Of a DNA stretch of 39,304 nucleotides, positions 8,489 to 16,915 are shown in pieces. The DNA is taken from NCBI RefSeq assembly GCF_009925085.1, contig NZ_JAABNR010000026.1, positions 1 through 39,304 of the forward strand, in the 5' to 3' direction. Position numbers and translations under genes: made by a program. The stretch is from Stagnihabitans tardus (GTDB lineage Bacteria > Pseudomonadota > Alphaproteobacteria > Rhodobacterales > Rhodobacteraceae). Each line of letters begins with the position of its first letter. The stretch's first letter is position 1. The notes below the pieces were generated by a model. The model made no database searches and was not told where the DNA came from. It saw only the letters and a program-made list of their open reading frames with translations.

Positions 8489-10346
8489 ACGTCTCGTCGC
8501 GGGCCTTCTGGATCTGGATTTTCCGATACAAAGTCGCCCGCGACACCCCCAAATACCGAGCCGTCAAAGAGACATTGCCGCCGTTGTAGCGCAAGGCCGC
8601 CTCGATCTTGGAGGCCTCGGACTGCGAGCGCGCCGTCAGGTCCTTGCGGGCGATCTCGTCCACGATGTCATCGGGCAGATGCTCCATCCCGATCAGCTTG
8701 CCATCGGCCAGGGCCACGGCATGGCGCAAGGTATTGCGCAGCTCGCGCAGGTTGCCGGGCCAGTGGTAATGCGACAGGACCAGCCGGGAATCCTCGTCCA
8801 TCTCGACCTCGGGGCGGCCGAGTTTCTCGCGCTCGACATGGAAGAGGTCGCGGATCGTGGCTTCGAGGTCGGGGGCGGCACGCAAGGGGGCCAAGGCCAC
8901 CTGCCCGCCCTTGAGCCGGTGCATCAGGTCCGTGCGCATTCGCCCGTCGCGCACCAGGGTATCCAGGTCCTGGGTCGAGATCACGATGACGCCGATCCCA
9001 TTGGCCCCCGCCTGCCGGTCGTTCTCCAACAGGGCCAGAAGCGCGGTCTGCCGGGTCTCGTCCATCTCGTCGATGCGGTCGATCAAGAGACAGGACCTTT
9101 GCCCCGTCAGCCGCGCCTGCAACAGCGCGCCCAGATCGACCTGGGCCTCCAGCGAGGCGCAGTCGATGAAGACCGTCTCGGCCTCGTCCCCAAAGGCGAC
9201 GCGGGCCACGGCCTTGGCGAAGGCGGTCTTGCCCGAGCCCGACTCGCCGGTCACCACCAGGGGCAACCCCGCCGACAAAAGCCTGCGGGCGCGGTCCATG
9301 GCCTGGGACAGGATCGGGTTGATCCGCAAGGGTTCCTCGGCCAGATCCACCGTGCGCAGCGTGGGCGCCGTAGCCCGGGGCGACACAAGGGCGCGCGGCG
9401 AACGGGTGCGGGTCTCGGGATGGGTCAGGACCGCCTGCAGGCTGCGGCCCTGGAAGTTCAGCCGGATCGGCGCATCCGGGCGCAGATCGGCAAACGACTG
9501 GTCCAATTCGAAGATCTCCTCGGCCTGCTGGCCCACAAGCTGGCCAACAGGCCGCCCCAAGAGCCGCGTCGCAAAGGAAGACCCGTCCAGCACGCGGCCG
9601 TTTTCATCCAGCGCCAGGCGGCCCTCTTCGGCAATGTCGCCGGTCTCGCCATTGTCGAGGATGCGCAGCATCAGGTTGCGCCGGTTCAGGCGACCGAAAT
9701 AGCCATTCTCGATCCGCCGAGCCGAGCGCTCGACGATCTGCTGCACCATCTTGTTGACCCGGGCATCGGCCTGCCGCGCGGTCGTCACGTTGATCACGCT
9801 TTCGATCGCCCCGCCCCGCCCGAGAACGGGAGCCGTCAGACAGGTCAGCCGCTGTGTCGCCGCCCCGTAATGCTCGGCCCCCGCGATGATCACCGGCTTG
9901 CCCACGCGCAGGCAGGTGCCCACGCCATTGGTGCCCTGGGCATCCTCGGTCCAGACCGAGCCCGGGATGACGCCCGACCCGGCCAGGTCGCCCAGATACT
10001 GGTAATCGCAGCGGAAGAGCATCATGGCCCCCTGCGACGAAGCCAAGGAAACAAGGTATTCGCTGTCGACCAGCTGGCGGAACAGGCGTTCCACCTCGGG
10101 TTCGGCGATGCGCAGGAACTCTTCGCGCTCTTGCATCAGGGCCTGGATTTCAGAGTGGCTGAGCACAGCCGCGCGCGGCACTGCATCCGGAAGCAGGTTG
10201 TAATCCGTCAGGCAGCGCTTCCACGACTGTTCGACCAGATCCGGCAATCGTGCCTCGGCAACGCCCCGCGCCCGCAGGATGCTTTCGATTTCGCTGGACA
10301 AGGGATCGTTGAACCCCTTCGCCTCAAGTGCTTCCGTCTCCCACAT
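8487..10346 (-). CDS. AcoR-like Fis-family regulator lacking sigma-54 contact loop
   Basis: 619 residues: a GAF-like sensor (about 75-225), a short PAS-like stretch (about 230-310), an AAA+ domain (about 345-560) and a Fis-type helix-turn-helix (about 575-612, GGNVSLTARYLGVSRATLYR). Walker A is GESGSGKT (367-374). The GAFTGA loop needed to touch sigma-54 is absent; the corresponding segment reads DLGALLQARLTGQ. Walker B is LLIDRIDE, with Arg424 replacing the usual Glu. It is therefore expected to act without sigma-54 and perhaps without ATP hydrolysis. The start follows GGGAGGGG. It lies 49 bases after a flavin reductase gene on the same strand. A close paralogue is at 26336-28171 with an identical recognition-helix region. 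Confidence 0.88.
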   Translation of the reverse strand: MWETEALEAKGFNDPLSSEIESILRARGVAEARLPDLVEQSWKRCLTDYNLLPDAVPRAAVLSHSEIQALMQEREEFLRIAEPEVERLFRQLVDSEYLVSLASSQGAMMLFRCDYQYLGDLAGSGVIPGSVWTEDAQGTNGVGTCLRVGKPVIIAGAEHYGAATQRLTCLTAPVLGRGGAIESVINVTTARQADARVNKMVQQIVERSARRIENGYFGRLNRRNLMLRILDNGETGDIAEEGRLALDENGRVLDGSSFATRLLGRPVGQLVGQQAEEIFELDQSFADLRPDAPIRLNFQGRSLQAVLTHPETRTRSPRALVSPRATAPTLRTVDLAEEPLRINPILSQAMDRARRLLSAGLPLVVTGESGSGKTAFAKAVARVAFGDEAETVFIDCASLEAQVDLGALLQARLTGQRSCLLIDRIDEMDETRQTALLALLENDRQAGANGIGVIVISTQDLDTLVRDGRMRTDLMHRLKGGQVALAPLRAAPDLEATIRDLFHVEREKLGRPEVEMDEDSRLVLSHYHWPGNLRELRNTLRHAVALADGKLIGMEHLPDDIVDEIARKDLTARSQSEASKIEAALRYNGGNVSLTARYLGVSRATLYRKIQIQKARDET

Positions 10347-10395
10347 CTTGCCCCTCCCAAGACAGATGATGTGTCGACCCTACATGCCGCAGGGC

Positions 10396-10938
10396 CTACG
10401 CATATTCTCTTCCCGCGAGCCTTGCGGCCCGTCCGTTTATCCAGATCAATGGCTCCCTGTCGTCATATCCTTCGCGGCCCAGTCTGACACCGACGATGCG
10501 TCCGATAAAGACGGTTTGATCCTCATGCGCATGGGCGCCCTGTACGTCACAAAAGAAGCAGGCCGTGGCGCTGTCCAGATAGGGCAGTCCATGGGGCCCG
10601 ACCGACCAGCGGCCAGAGGCAAACCGCTGCGCGCGCAGGTCGCTGCGGCTGAAGCGGTCCAGAAGGTCGATCTCGTCCGCCGCGATCTGGTTCAGGCAGA
10701 AATAGCTGCTGTCGCGGATCGCCGGATAGGCCGAGGCCGAATGCTTGACGGCGACGATCATCGCCGGGCGATGGCTTGAGAATGGCACCGCCGTCGTGAC
10801 GGCAAGCCCGTGGTTCACGCCCGCCCGATCCTTGGTCGTCAGGATCGAGACATTGACCGGCGTCGCCCGCAGCGCCTGGCGCATGCTGTCCGAGAAGTCC
10901 GGATCGACATCTTTGCAAGGCAGCGCATGGGCAGGCAT
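10396..10938 (-). CDS. Flavin reductase-like FMN-binding protein (HpaC/DIM6 family)
   Basis: 180 residues of the flavin-reductase fold that feeds FMNH2 to two-component monooxygenases. Visible family features are ATPVNVSILTTKDRAGVNHGLAVTTAVPFSS at the N-terminus, a central FCLNQIAADEIDLLDRFS and a C-terminal PLIWINGRAARL. The ATG at 10938 is preferred over that at 10944 because GGAGG lies six bases before the former and directly abuts the latter. It is the most diverged of three reductases in the window. A palindromic site at 11048-11063 lies upstream, and the AcoR-like regulator follows in the same direction. Likely partner: an LLM monooxygenase encoded nearby. Confidence 0.85.
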   Translation of the reverse strand: MPAHALPCKDVDPDFSDSMRQALRATPVNVSILTTKDRAGVNHGLAVTTAVPFSSHRPAMIVAVKHSASAYPAIRDSSYFCLNQIAADEIDLLDRFSRSDLRAQRFASGRWSVGPHGLPYLDSATACFFCDVQGAHAHEDQTVFIGRIVGVRLGREGYDDREPLIWINGRAARLAGREYA

Positions 10939-11047
10939 GACCATCCTCCAGGTCCAAAAGGGATGTGATCCTCAGGGCCAACACCCAGACTAAGCACGTT
11001 CGCGCGCCGCAGCCATGTCAATCCTGATAAGGGTTAATGTCTCAGCG

Positions 11048-11063
11048 AGTCTCAAATGAGACA
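11048..11063. promoter_or_regulatory. Palindromic regulator site AGTCTC-AAAT-GAGACA
   Basis: Matches TGTCNC-N4-GNGACA except for the first base. It sits two bases past the stop of the CoA-transferase (minus strand) and about 110 bp upstream of the flavin reductase at 10396-10938. An extra half site TGTCTC lies at 11038-11043. Confidence 0.6.
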
Positions 11064-11064
11064 G

Positions 11065-12249
11065 TCATTTCACCACGCGCGCCTCGGCCAGGGCCGCGAT
11101 CCGGTCGGGGTCGAGGCCGAAGCGCGCCAGGACCTCGCGGCTATGGGCGCCGATTGTCGGCGGCGCCCGGCGCACCGAGCCCGGGGTGCGATCCAGTTTC
11201 ACCGCGATGCCGGGGCCCTTGTAGCCGTCAAGTTCCACGACCATCTCGCGGGTCGCGGTATGGTCCAGCGCCAGGGCCTCGTCCACCGTCAGGACCGGCG
11301 CGCAGGGCACACCCAGCTCCATCAGCCTTTGGAAAAGCGGCATCCCGTCCAGCTTGGACAGGGGCGGCAAGAGCGCGGCCCGCAGCGTCTCGCGGTTCAT
11401 CACGCGGTCGCGGTTGGTGCGATAAAGCGGGTCGGTGCCAAGGGCCTCGATCCCGAGTTCGGTGCAAAGCGTGCGGAACTGGCGGTCGTTGCCGACGGCC
11501 AGGAACAGGGGCACGGTGGCGGTGGGAAAGAGGTCATAGGGCACGATGTTGGGATGGCCGTTCCCGGTGCGCGAGGCGCGTCCGCCGTTCAGCACATTCG
11601 AGGCATGGGGATGCAACATGGCAATTGCGGTGTCATACAGCGTCACCTCGACCTGCTGGCCGCGCCCGGACCGGTTGCGTTCCAAGAGCGCCAAAAGGAT
11701 GCCCATGGCGCCATACATCCCGGTGCAGGTGTCCACGATGGGGATGCCAATGCGGCAGGCGTCGATATCGGGCGGCCCATTGACCGCCATCAGCCCCGAT
11801 ATGGCCTGAAGCGCCGCGTCATAGCCCGGAAGGCCGCCGAACTCGCCTGTCTCGCCAAAGCCCGAGACCCGGCAATGCACCAGGCGGGGGAAGCGGCGGT
11901 TCAGGTCCGAAAGGTCATCCACCCCCCATTTCTTCCAGGTGGACAGCTTGAAATTCTCGATGAAGACATCGACCTGGCCCAAAAGCTCGAACAAGAGCGC
12001 CATGCCCTCGGGGCCCGACAGGTCGAGGCCAAGGTCCTGCTTGTTGCGGTTCAGGCCCAGGAAATAGGGCGCCGTGCCGTTCACGAAGGGGGGGCCGTAG
12101 CCCCGCGTGTCGTCGCCGTCAAAGCTTTCGACCTTGATGACCTCGGCCCCGTGATCGCCCAGAAGCTGGCCCGCAAAGGGTCCGGCCAGAACGCGAGAGG
12201 CATCCAGAACGACGGTGCCGGTCAGGCAGCCTGCGGGGAATTGGGTCAT
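11065..12249 (-). CDS. Family III CoA-transferase (CaiB/BaiF type)
   Basis: 394 residues with the family opening (LTGTVVLDASRVLAGPFAGQLLGDHGAEVIKVE) and the segment GGLPGYDAALQAISGLM, whose Asp144 is the expected catalytic aspartate that forms the acyl anhydride. Such enzymes move CoA from a donor thioester such as succinyl-CoA to an organic acid. It follows the LLM monooxygenase gene by 55 bases, with a strong hairpin between them, suggesting that the oxygenation product or a derived acid is activated here. A second family III transferase is at 22826-24025, also just downstream of an LLM gene. The start follows AAGGA. Confidence 0.9.
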   Translation of the reverse strand: MTQFPAGCLTGTVVLDASRVLAGPFAGQLLGDHGAEVIKVESFDGDDTRGYGPPFVNGTAPYFLGLNRNKQDLGLDLSGPEGMALLFELLGQVDVFIENFKLSTWKKWGVDDLSDLNRRFPRLVHCRVSGFGETGEFGGLPGYDAALQAISGLMAVNGPPDIDACRIGIPIVDTCTGMYGAMGILLALLERNRSGRGQQVEVTLYDTAIAMLHPHASNVLNGGRASRTGNGHPNIVPYDLFPTATVPLFLAVGNDRQFRTLCTELGIEALGTDPLYRTNRDRVMNRETLRAALLPPLSKLDGMPLFQRLMELGVPCAPVLTVDEALALDHTATREMVVELDGYKGPGIAVKLDRTPGSVRRAPPTIGAHSREVLARFGLDPDRIAALAEARVVK

Positions 12250-12268
12250 GGCATCGGTCCTTGGAAAG

Positions 12269-12296
12269 GGGCGCGGGGGGGAGCCTCCCCGCGCCC
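12269..12296 (-). other. Intercistronic GC hairpin after LLM monooxygenase gene
   Basis: GGGCGCGGGG (12269-12278) pairs perfectly with CCCCGCGCCC (12287-12296). There is no T-run. It lies between the LLM stop and the CoA-transferase start and may stabilise the LLM message or dampen downstream expression, as at 22016-22043 after the other LLM gene. Confidence 0.55.
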
Positions 12297-12304
12297 GGGT
12301 CGCA

Positions 12305-13393
12305 TCAGCCCGCGTTGATCACGGGCAGCACGTCTTCGGCCAGGCGGCGCATGGTCAGACGCTCACGCTCGCGGTTGTTGCCCGAACCGTCCATCGCGGC
12401 CTTGAGCAGCGTGTTGAACGGGCCCGAACGCTCGCGCAGCGACATGATCTTGTCGATGACGGTCTTGCGCGAACCATAGATGACCGAGGCCTTGACGATG
12501 GATTCCACCGTCACGTCCTTGTCCTCCATCGTCGGGATCGGCTTGATCACGGCGGTGTAATTGGCGACCTTCAGGACTTCCCACAGGTAGTCGAAGTAGT
12601 AGAAGTCCGAGCCCGCCGGATCCAGCAGCCAGTCTTCCGCCTGGGCATCCGAATCGGCGATCAGGATGTTGCGGGCGACCGACCATTCCTTGCCCGTCGG
12701 CTTGATGCCCATGGCATCGCAGCCCTCGACATACTTGTGCCAGTGGTTGATCACAGTGCTTTCCGGCGCGAAGTTCGCGGTGATCGGCTTCCAGCCCTGC
12801 TTGATCGCATGGGCGACCGAATTGCCATCGGGCGACATGGAGGACAGCGAGATCGGGGGATGCGGCTTGGTATAGGGTTTGGACATATAGCCCACGCCCA
12901 GCTTCGGAATGATGTTGTCCGTCAGCTTGATGTGCCAGTGCTTGCCCTTGATGTCATAGGGCGGGTCTTGGCTCCAGATCTTCTTGATCATGCCGATCGA
13001 CTCGGCAAACTTCTCGGCCCGGACCGATCCGTCCAGCACGTCGAAAAGCTCCATGTCCGAGGCCAGGCCACCCGGCCCGATGCCCATGTTGAAGCGGCCC
13101 TTGGTCATGTGGTCGAACTGCGCCGCCTGACCGGCAACCTGCGCCGGGTGGTGGTTCGGCAGGCAGATGACGCCCGTGCCAAAGCGGATGTTCTTGGTCT
13201 GCGGGATCAGCGAGGCCAGGAACATCATCGGCGCGGTGATCGGCTCGGTCGAGGCCGAATAGTGCTCGCCGATCCAGGTTTCCGAAAAGCCGAGCTGGTC
13301 GGCGTAGATGATCTTTTCCGTGTTTTCCGCCAGAACGTCGACCAACGGCTTGTCGGCCGGGTGCAGCGGCATGTGGAAGAGTCCGATTTCCAT
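12305..13393 (-). CDS. LLM-class flavin-dependent monooxygenase (luciferase-like)
   Basis: 362 residues of the bacterial luciferase-like TIM-barrel family, which uses FMNH2 made by a separate reductase. Family features include MEIGLFHMPLHP at the first strand, ADQLGFSETWIGEHY, the GTGVICLPNHHPAQVAGQAAQFDHMTKGRF block and GIGPGGLASDMELF. Length and domain plan fit alkanal, limonene-type and type II Baeyer-Villiger monooxygenases; which one cannot be decided. The start follows GGGAGGAA. The gene stands between a flavin reductase (55 bases upstream) and a CoA-transferase, so the three look like one operon. A clear but diverged paralogue is at 20927-22009. Confidence 0.9.
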   Translation of the reverse strand: MEIGLFHMPLHPADKPLVDVLAENTEKIIYADQLGFSETWIGEHYSASTEPITAPMMFLASLIPQTKNIRFGTGVICLPNHHPAQVAGQAAQFDHMTKGRFNMGIGPGGLASDMELFDVLDGSVRAEKFAESIGMIKKIWSQDPPYDIKGKHWHIKLTDNIIPKLGVGYMSKPYTKPHPPISLSSMSPDGNSVAHAIKQGWKPITANFAPESTVINHWHKYVEGCDAMGIKPTGKEWSVARNILIADSDAQAEDWLLDPAGSDFYYFDYLWEVLKVANYTAVIKPIPTMEDKDVTVESIVKASVIYGSRKTVIDKIMSLRERSGPFNTLLKAAMDGSGNNRERERLTMRRLAEDVLPVINAG

Positions 13394-13448
13394 AGTGTTC
13401 CTCCCAGGAGTGGTTGCCCTTGCGGGTGATGTGCCTGACGGCTTGGTG

Positions 13449-13973
13449 TCAGGGGTTCGAATGCGCGGTGACGGAGGCCCGTTTGCCGTTCAGCCAAAGG
13501 ATTGGCGCGGCGGTTTGGGCGATGGGGTCGGGCAGGACCACTTGGGTGACCTTGCCGAAAAAGACGGTATGGGTGCCGAAGTCATGGGCCTCGGCCACCT
13601 GGCAGACATGGGCGCACAGCGCGCCCTTCAGGATCGGGCCTGCGGCGTCGATCCAGTCCCCGGGGGTGAAGCGCTGATCGCGCAACTCGCTGCGCGAGAA
13701 CCGGTCCAGCAGGCCTGCGTGGGTTTCGCCGATCAGGTTCAGCGTGAAGGCGCCCGAAGCCGCGATCACCGGGTGGATCGAGGCGCTGCGGTTCACCGCC
13801 ACCAGCATCGAGGGCGGCTCCATCGAGAGCGAGCCGGCCGATGTGACCGCCATGCCGTGCCAGCCCCCCGCAGCGTCGCGCGCGGTCACCAGCGAGACCG
13901 ACGCAACCACGAGCCGCAGGCTGGCCCGGAACGCCTCGGGCAAAGGTCTGATGAGCGTCTCTGGTGCCGACAT
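13449..13973 (-). CDS. Flavin reductase-like FMN-binding protein
   Basis: 174 residues starting MSAPETLIRPLPEAF. The frame stays open far upstream, but this start is chosen because GGGGAGGG lies eight bases before it and because the N-terminus aligns with the paralogue at 28392-28907. Features: RLVVASVSLVTARDAAGGWHGMAVTSAGSLS, then SIHPVIAASGAFTLNLIGETHAGLLDRFS, ending PILWLNGKRAS. It should reduce FMN with NAD(P)H for the LLM monooxygenase encoded 55 bases downstream. Two palindromic regulator sites lie in the divergent region upstream (14097-14112 and 14185-14200). By eye it is about three-quarters identical to the third reductase. Confidence 0.88.
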   Translation of the reverse strand: MSAPETLIRPLPEAFRASLRLVVASVSLVTARDAAGGWHGMAVTSAGSLSMEPPSMLVAVNRSASIHPVIAASGAFTLNLIGETHAGLLDRFSRSELRDQRFTPGDWIDAAGPILKGALCAHVCQVAEAHDFGTHTVFFGKVTQVVLPDPIAQTAAPILWLNGKRASVTAHSNP

Positions 13974-14096
13974 TGCGACGGCCCTCCCCAGCGCCGTATC
14001 CTGCGGCGGGCTGTTGATCACCCGCTTTGGGCTAGATTTCCCAACAACTTGGCCCCTTGGAAACTGGCCCAGATGCATCAGGGGTGTCCGGGGCCC

Positions 14097-14112
14097 TGTC
14101 TCAGAAGTGACA
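14097..14112. promoter_or_regulatory. Palindromic regulator site TGTCTC-AGAA-GTGACA
   Basis: Perfect match to TGTCNC-N4-GNGACA in the 284-bp divergent region between the flavin reductase (start 13973) and the SDR (start 14258). It lies 123 bp before the reductase start. The core AGAA is TTCT on the other strand, the same spacer seen at several other sites. Confidence 0.7.
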
Positions 14113-14184
14113 GTTGCGACAGGTGGAAAAAAACGCGTGGCGACACAGGCCAAGGGCCGGTTCCAAGGCCGGGTGGGTCGCCGC

Positions 14185-14200
14185 TGTCGCAGAAGAGACA
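14185..14200. promoter_or_regulatory. Palindromic regulator site TGTCGC-AGAA-GAGACA
   Basis: Second perfect site in the same divergent region, 88 bp from the first (about eight helical turns, so possibly on the same DNA face) and 57 bp before the SDR start. Half sites (GCGACA, CGACAC) lie between the two. Confidence 0.7.
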
Positions 14201-14257
14201 CTTGCCTGCCCCCTGCCCCCGCGCCTTCCTGTGCCCATGGGGATCAGGGGTGAGACG

Positions 14258-14968
14258 ATGGCAGAGACATGGGCGGTGGTGACCGGCGGGGCGCGCAACA
14301 TCGGCCAGGCCATCGGGAGGCGGCTTTTGGCGGATGGGTTCCGGGTGATCACCCTGGACATCGTGACGCCAGAGGATCCGGCCTTGCAGGCCGATGCCCG
14401 GCGGGTGGATCTGTCGGACCGCAAGGCCGCCGAGGCGGTCTTTGCCGAGGTGGCGGCGCTCCCGGTCGCGGTCCTGGTGAACAACGTCGGGATCGTGCGG
14501 CCCGCCCTGTTCGATGCGGTCGATGTGGATGACTTCGACGCGGTGATGCATCTGAACACGCGGACGGCGCTGATCGCGGCCAAGGCGCTGGTGCCGGGGA
14601 TGCGCAGGCTGGGCGGCGGCCGGATCGTGATGAACACCAGCCGCGTCACCTTGGGCAAAGAGGCGCGGAGCCTTTATAGCGCCTCCAAAGGCGCCTTGCA
14701 GGCGATGGCGCGGACCTGGGCGCTGGAACTGGCCGCCGATGGGATCACGGTCAATTGCGTGGCGCCGGGGCCGATTGCCACCAGCGTCTTCTGGGCCAAC
14801 AACCCGCCCGAAGCCGACTACACCCGCAAGCTGATGGCCAGCATCCCCCTGGGCCGCATGGGCACGCCCGAGGATGTCGCCAACGCCGTCAGCTTCTTTT
14901 GCGACGCACGGTCAAGCTTCGTCACCGGCCAGACGCTTTATGTCTGCGGCGGCGTGACCGTCGGTTAA
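14258..14968 (+). CDS. Short-chain dehydrogenase/reductase
   Basis: 236 residues with TGGARNIGQAIG (9-20) for NAD(P), NNVG (75-78), Ser128, Tyr140 and Lys144 (YSASK), so the classical catalytic set is complete. It resembles 3-oxoacyl-ACP reductase-type SDRs. The start is set at MAETWAVVTGG, after GGGGTGAG; upstream in-frame codons cover the regulator sites and are not coding. It is transcribed away from the flavin reductase/LLM operon and converges on the glutathione S-transferase, the two stop codons overlapping by four bases. Likely role: alcohol/ketone interconversion ahead of, or within, the oxygenation pathway. Confidence 0.85.
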   Translation: MAETWAVVTGGARNIGQAIGRRLLADGFRVITLDIVTPEDPALQADARRVDLSDRKAAEAVFAEVAALPVAVLVNNVGIVRPALFDAVDVDDFDAVMHLNTRTALIAAKALVPGMRRLGGGRIVMNTSRVTLGKEARSLYSASKGALQAMARTWALELAADGITVNCVAPGPIATSVFWANNPPEADYTRKLMASIPLGRMGTPEDVANAVSFFCDARSSFVTGQTLYVCGGVTVG

Positions 14969-15579
14969 GTCTCGTCCTGGAAGGCGGTCGCCCGGACCGA
15001 GGGCCTTTCGCTGAACCCGGCATGCCAGGCGGAAAGCAGGGGCCGACCCTTGCACCACTCCTCGGCCCCGAAACGGAAGTCAAGGTAACACAGCGCCACC
15101 CCGATGCTCAGGTGGCCGATGTCGAAGGACCGGGCCTGAAGGTCGGGCATCCGGGCCTCCAGCCAGTCGAGGACCGCGTTCATCTTGGTGCGCCAGCCCT
15201 CGACCAGGGCCTGCGACCGCAGTGCCTCGGGTCGGAGGCGCGTCTCGACCAGCCAGGGCAAGGCAACGTCGATCAAACCGGTCCCAAGCGCCTCGTTCCT
15301 TTCGTCGATCAGGTCGCCGGGGAACAGCACCGGCCCGCCGCGCCCATTGCGATCCACCCAGCGGCAGATGACATGGCTGTCAAACAGGACCTGGCCCTCG
15401 TCGGTCTCCAGCGTCGGGATCTTGGACAGGGGGTTGGTGGGCAGGAACCCGACCAGCGGCGCCATGGGATCGACAGGGGTCCGGACCCGGGTGACCTGGT
15501 CGGCCATGCCTTTTTCATGCAGGGCGACCATGACCTTGCGGACATAGGGCGAGCGGGGGGACCAATGCAGGACGGGCAT
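14965..15579 (-). CDS. Glutathione S-transferase family protein
   Basis: 204 residues. The N-terminal thioredoxin-like domain begins MPVLHWSPRSPYVRKVMVALHEKG and contains NPLSKIPTLETDEGQVLFDSHVICRWVD, with the cis-Pro and the glutamate/serine glutathione contacts in their usual order. The helical C-terminal half follows. An active-site Ser in SPRSPYVRKV is plausible. The start at 15579 has the family N-terminus. It follows the second importer's binding-protein gene, separated by a strong hairpin, and is probably the last gene of that operon. Possible jobs: ether-bond or epoxide conjugation in catabolism, or protection from reactive intermediates. The stop overlaps that of the convergent SDR. 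Confidence 0.85.
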   Translation of the reverse strand: MPVLHWSPRSPYVRKVMVALHEKGMADQVTRVRTPVDPMAPLVGFLPTNPLSKIPTLETDEGQVLFDSHVICRWVDRNGRGGPVLFPGDLIDERNEALGTGLIDVALPWLVETRLRPEALRSQALVEGWRTKMNAVLDWLEARMPDLQARSFDIGHLSIGVALCYLDFRFGAEEWCKGRPLLSAWHAGFSERPSVRATAFQDET

Positions 15580-15599
15580 GTCTTTCCTTCCGAAAGGAT

Positions 15600-15627
15600 A
15601 TGCTGCGGCCCCGCAAGGCCGCAGCAT
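15600..15627 (-). other. Intercistronic hairpin after second binding-protein gene
   Basis: ATGCTGCGGCC pairs with GGCCGCAGCAT around a short loop, immediately after the binding-protein stop (15635) on the minus strand. No clear T-run follows. It may stabilise the binding-protein message or partly terminate before the GST gene. Confidence 0.6.
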
Positions 15628-15634
15628 GAGGTGC

Positions 15635-16768
15635 TTACTGCGGATATTCGACCGAGAAGGTGGTGGGGTCGTAGTCCGGGATGCCGGTCGACAGGATCAG
15701 GTCGTTCGGCTTGTCCAGACGGGCATAGTCTTCGACCCACTTGTCAGCCTTGACCGAGACCGTTTCGTCGCCCTTGGTGATGGCGACATCGACGCTCATC
15801 TCATACTGATGCGGCACCGGCTTGCCGGCCAGGATGTCCAGACCCACTTCCAGCGCGACACCCCCCATGGCGGGCGGGTAGTCATAGTTGAACGCCGGTT
15901 GCTTGTTCTGCACCGCCAGCTTGACGCAGCCGTTCAGGTCGGCGCAGGTGATCGGCGGCAGGTCGGTCCAGCCGGCCTCGACCATGGCCTCAATGGCGCC
16001 CGAACCCTGCAGCCCGTGGTCGTTCCACACGCCGTCGATCTGGTCGCCATACTGCTGGATCAGCGCAGCCATGACCTGCTTGCCCTTGGCGGGGCTCCAG
16101 TCGGTATATTGCATGTCCAGGACCTTGATGTCCGGATAGTTCGCAAAGACCTCCTGCGCCGCCGCGATCCGGTTCACGGCCACCGAGACGCCCGCCATGC
16201 CCGGCAGCATGACGATATTGCCCTTGCCGCCCAGCTTTTCCACCATCCACTGCGCCGACATATGGCCATAGACCATGTCCGAGGCGGTGATGAAGGTGGT
16301 GAAGTTCTCGGACGTGATGCGGCGGTCGACCAGAACCACCGGGATGCCCTGCTCGTAAGCTTGCGTGACGATGGCATCCAGCGCTTCGGCGGTGGCGGCC
16401 GACACGATCAGCAGGTCCACCCCGCGCGAGATCAGGTCTTGGACGTCCGAGACCTGCTTGGCCGGGTCGTCATTGGCGTCGGTGATGATCAGCTGCTTGA
16501 TCTGGTCGGCATTGTCATGCGCCGCCTGCTGGATCGAGGCCAGCATCCCCACGCGCCAGGAATTCGAGATCGAGGCATTCGAGAAGCCGATCGTATAGGG
16601 ACCGTCCTTCTTGTATTGCGTCGTGTCCATCATGGTGGCGAGCGAGGTGCTCCACAGCATGGTGCGCGGCGCGCCCTTGTAGCCGGTCTTGTCGGCATCC
16701 TGCGCAAAGCCGGCCGTGGCCGTGGCCAACCCGGCCACCAGCGCGAGATTCAGAACTTTCTTGAACAT
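15635..16768 (-). CDS. CUT2-type ABC transporter periplasmic substrate-binding protein (second importer)
   Basis: 377 residues with a signal peptide (MFKKVLNLALVAGLATATAG, cleavage near FAQ-DA). The mature part opens with YTIGFSNASISNSWRVGMLASIQ and has the ribose-binding-type pattern NDDPAKQVSDVQDLISRGVDLLIVSAAT, IPVVLVDRR, then GVWNDHGLQGSGAIEAM. The start at 16768 follows AGGGAGGA. Two extra cysteines (PPITCADLNGC) could form a disulphide. It clearly differs from the binding protein at 1603, so the two importers probably bind different ligands or forms. Here it comes last among the transport genes (ATPase, permease, permease, binding protein). Ligand unknown. Confidence 0.88.
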   Translation of the reverse strand: MFKKVLNLALVAGLATATAGFAQDADKTGYKGAPRTMLWSTSLATMMDTTQYKKDGPYTIGFSNASISNSWRVGMLASIQQAAHDNADQIKQLIITDANDDPAKQVSDVQDLISRGVDLLIVSAATAEALDAIVTQAYEQGIPVVLVDRRITSENFTTFITASDMVYGHMSAQWMVEKLGGKGNIVMLPGMAGVSVAVNRIAAAQEVFANYPDIKVLDMQYTDWSPAKGKQVMAALIQQYGDQIDGVWNDHGLQGSGAIEAMVEAGWTDLPPITCADLNGCVKLAVQNKQPAFNYDYPPAMGGVALEVGLDILAGKPVPHQYEMSVDVAITKGDETVSVKADKWVEDYARLDKPNDLILSTGIPDYDPTTFSVEYPQ

Positions 16769-16915
16769 CTTGTCCTCCCTTGGACGGTTTTGCCCCCGCA
16801 TCCTTTTGACCGGGTGGCGTGTCTGGCACTTGAAAATCTGGCACGTCAAAACTCTGGGGCTTTTCCTCCCAAGGGGCGCACCCCTCCGGTTACGAGAGAG
16901 CCCCGCTCTCGTAGT

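Noticed and set aside
7992-10487. Very long open frame on the + strand (over 800 codons) overlapping the SDR and the first regulator
   Set aside because: It is antisense to a well-supported regulator with clear domains, has low-complexity Arg/Gly/Pro-rich content and no family features; GC-rich DNA gives such shadows. The same applies to the long frames at 15578-17887, 18476-20431 and 26300-28315 (+) and 28516-31149 (-).
13974-14201. N-terminal extension of the flavin reductase into the divergent region
   Set aside because: The extension has no family similarity, covers both palindromic sites, and the internal ATG at 13973 has a strong ribosome binding site and matches the paralogue's N-terminus.
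16820-16850. Two TGGCAC elements that look like half of a sigma-54 promoter
   Set aside because: They are spaced 16 bases apart with no TTGC at the correct distance, lie on the strand opposite to the local genes, and the regulators lack GAFTGA.
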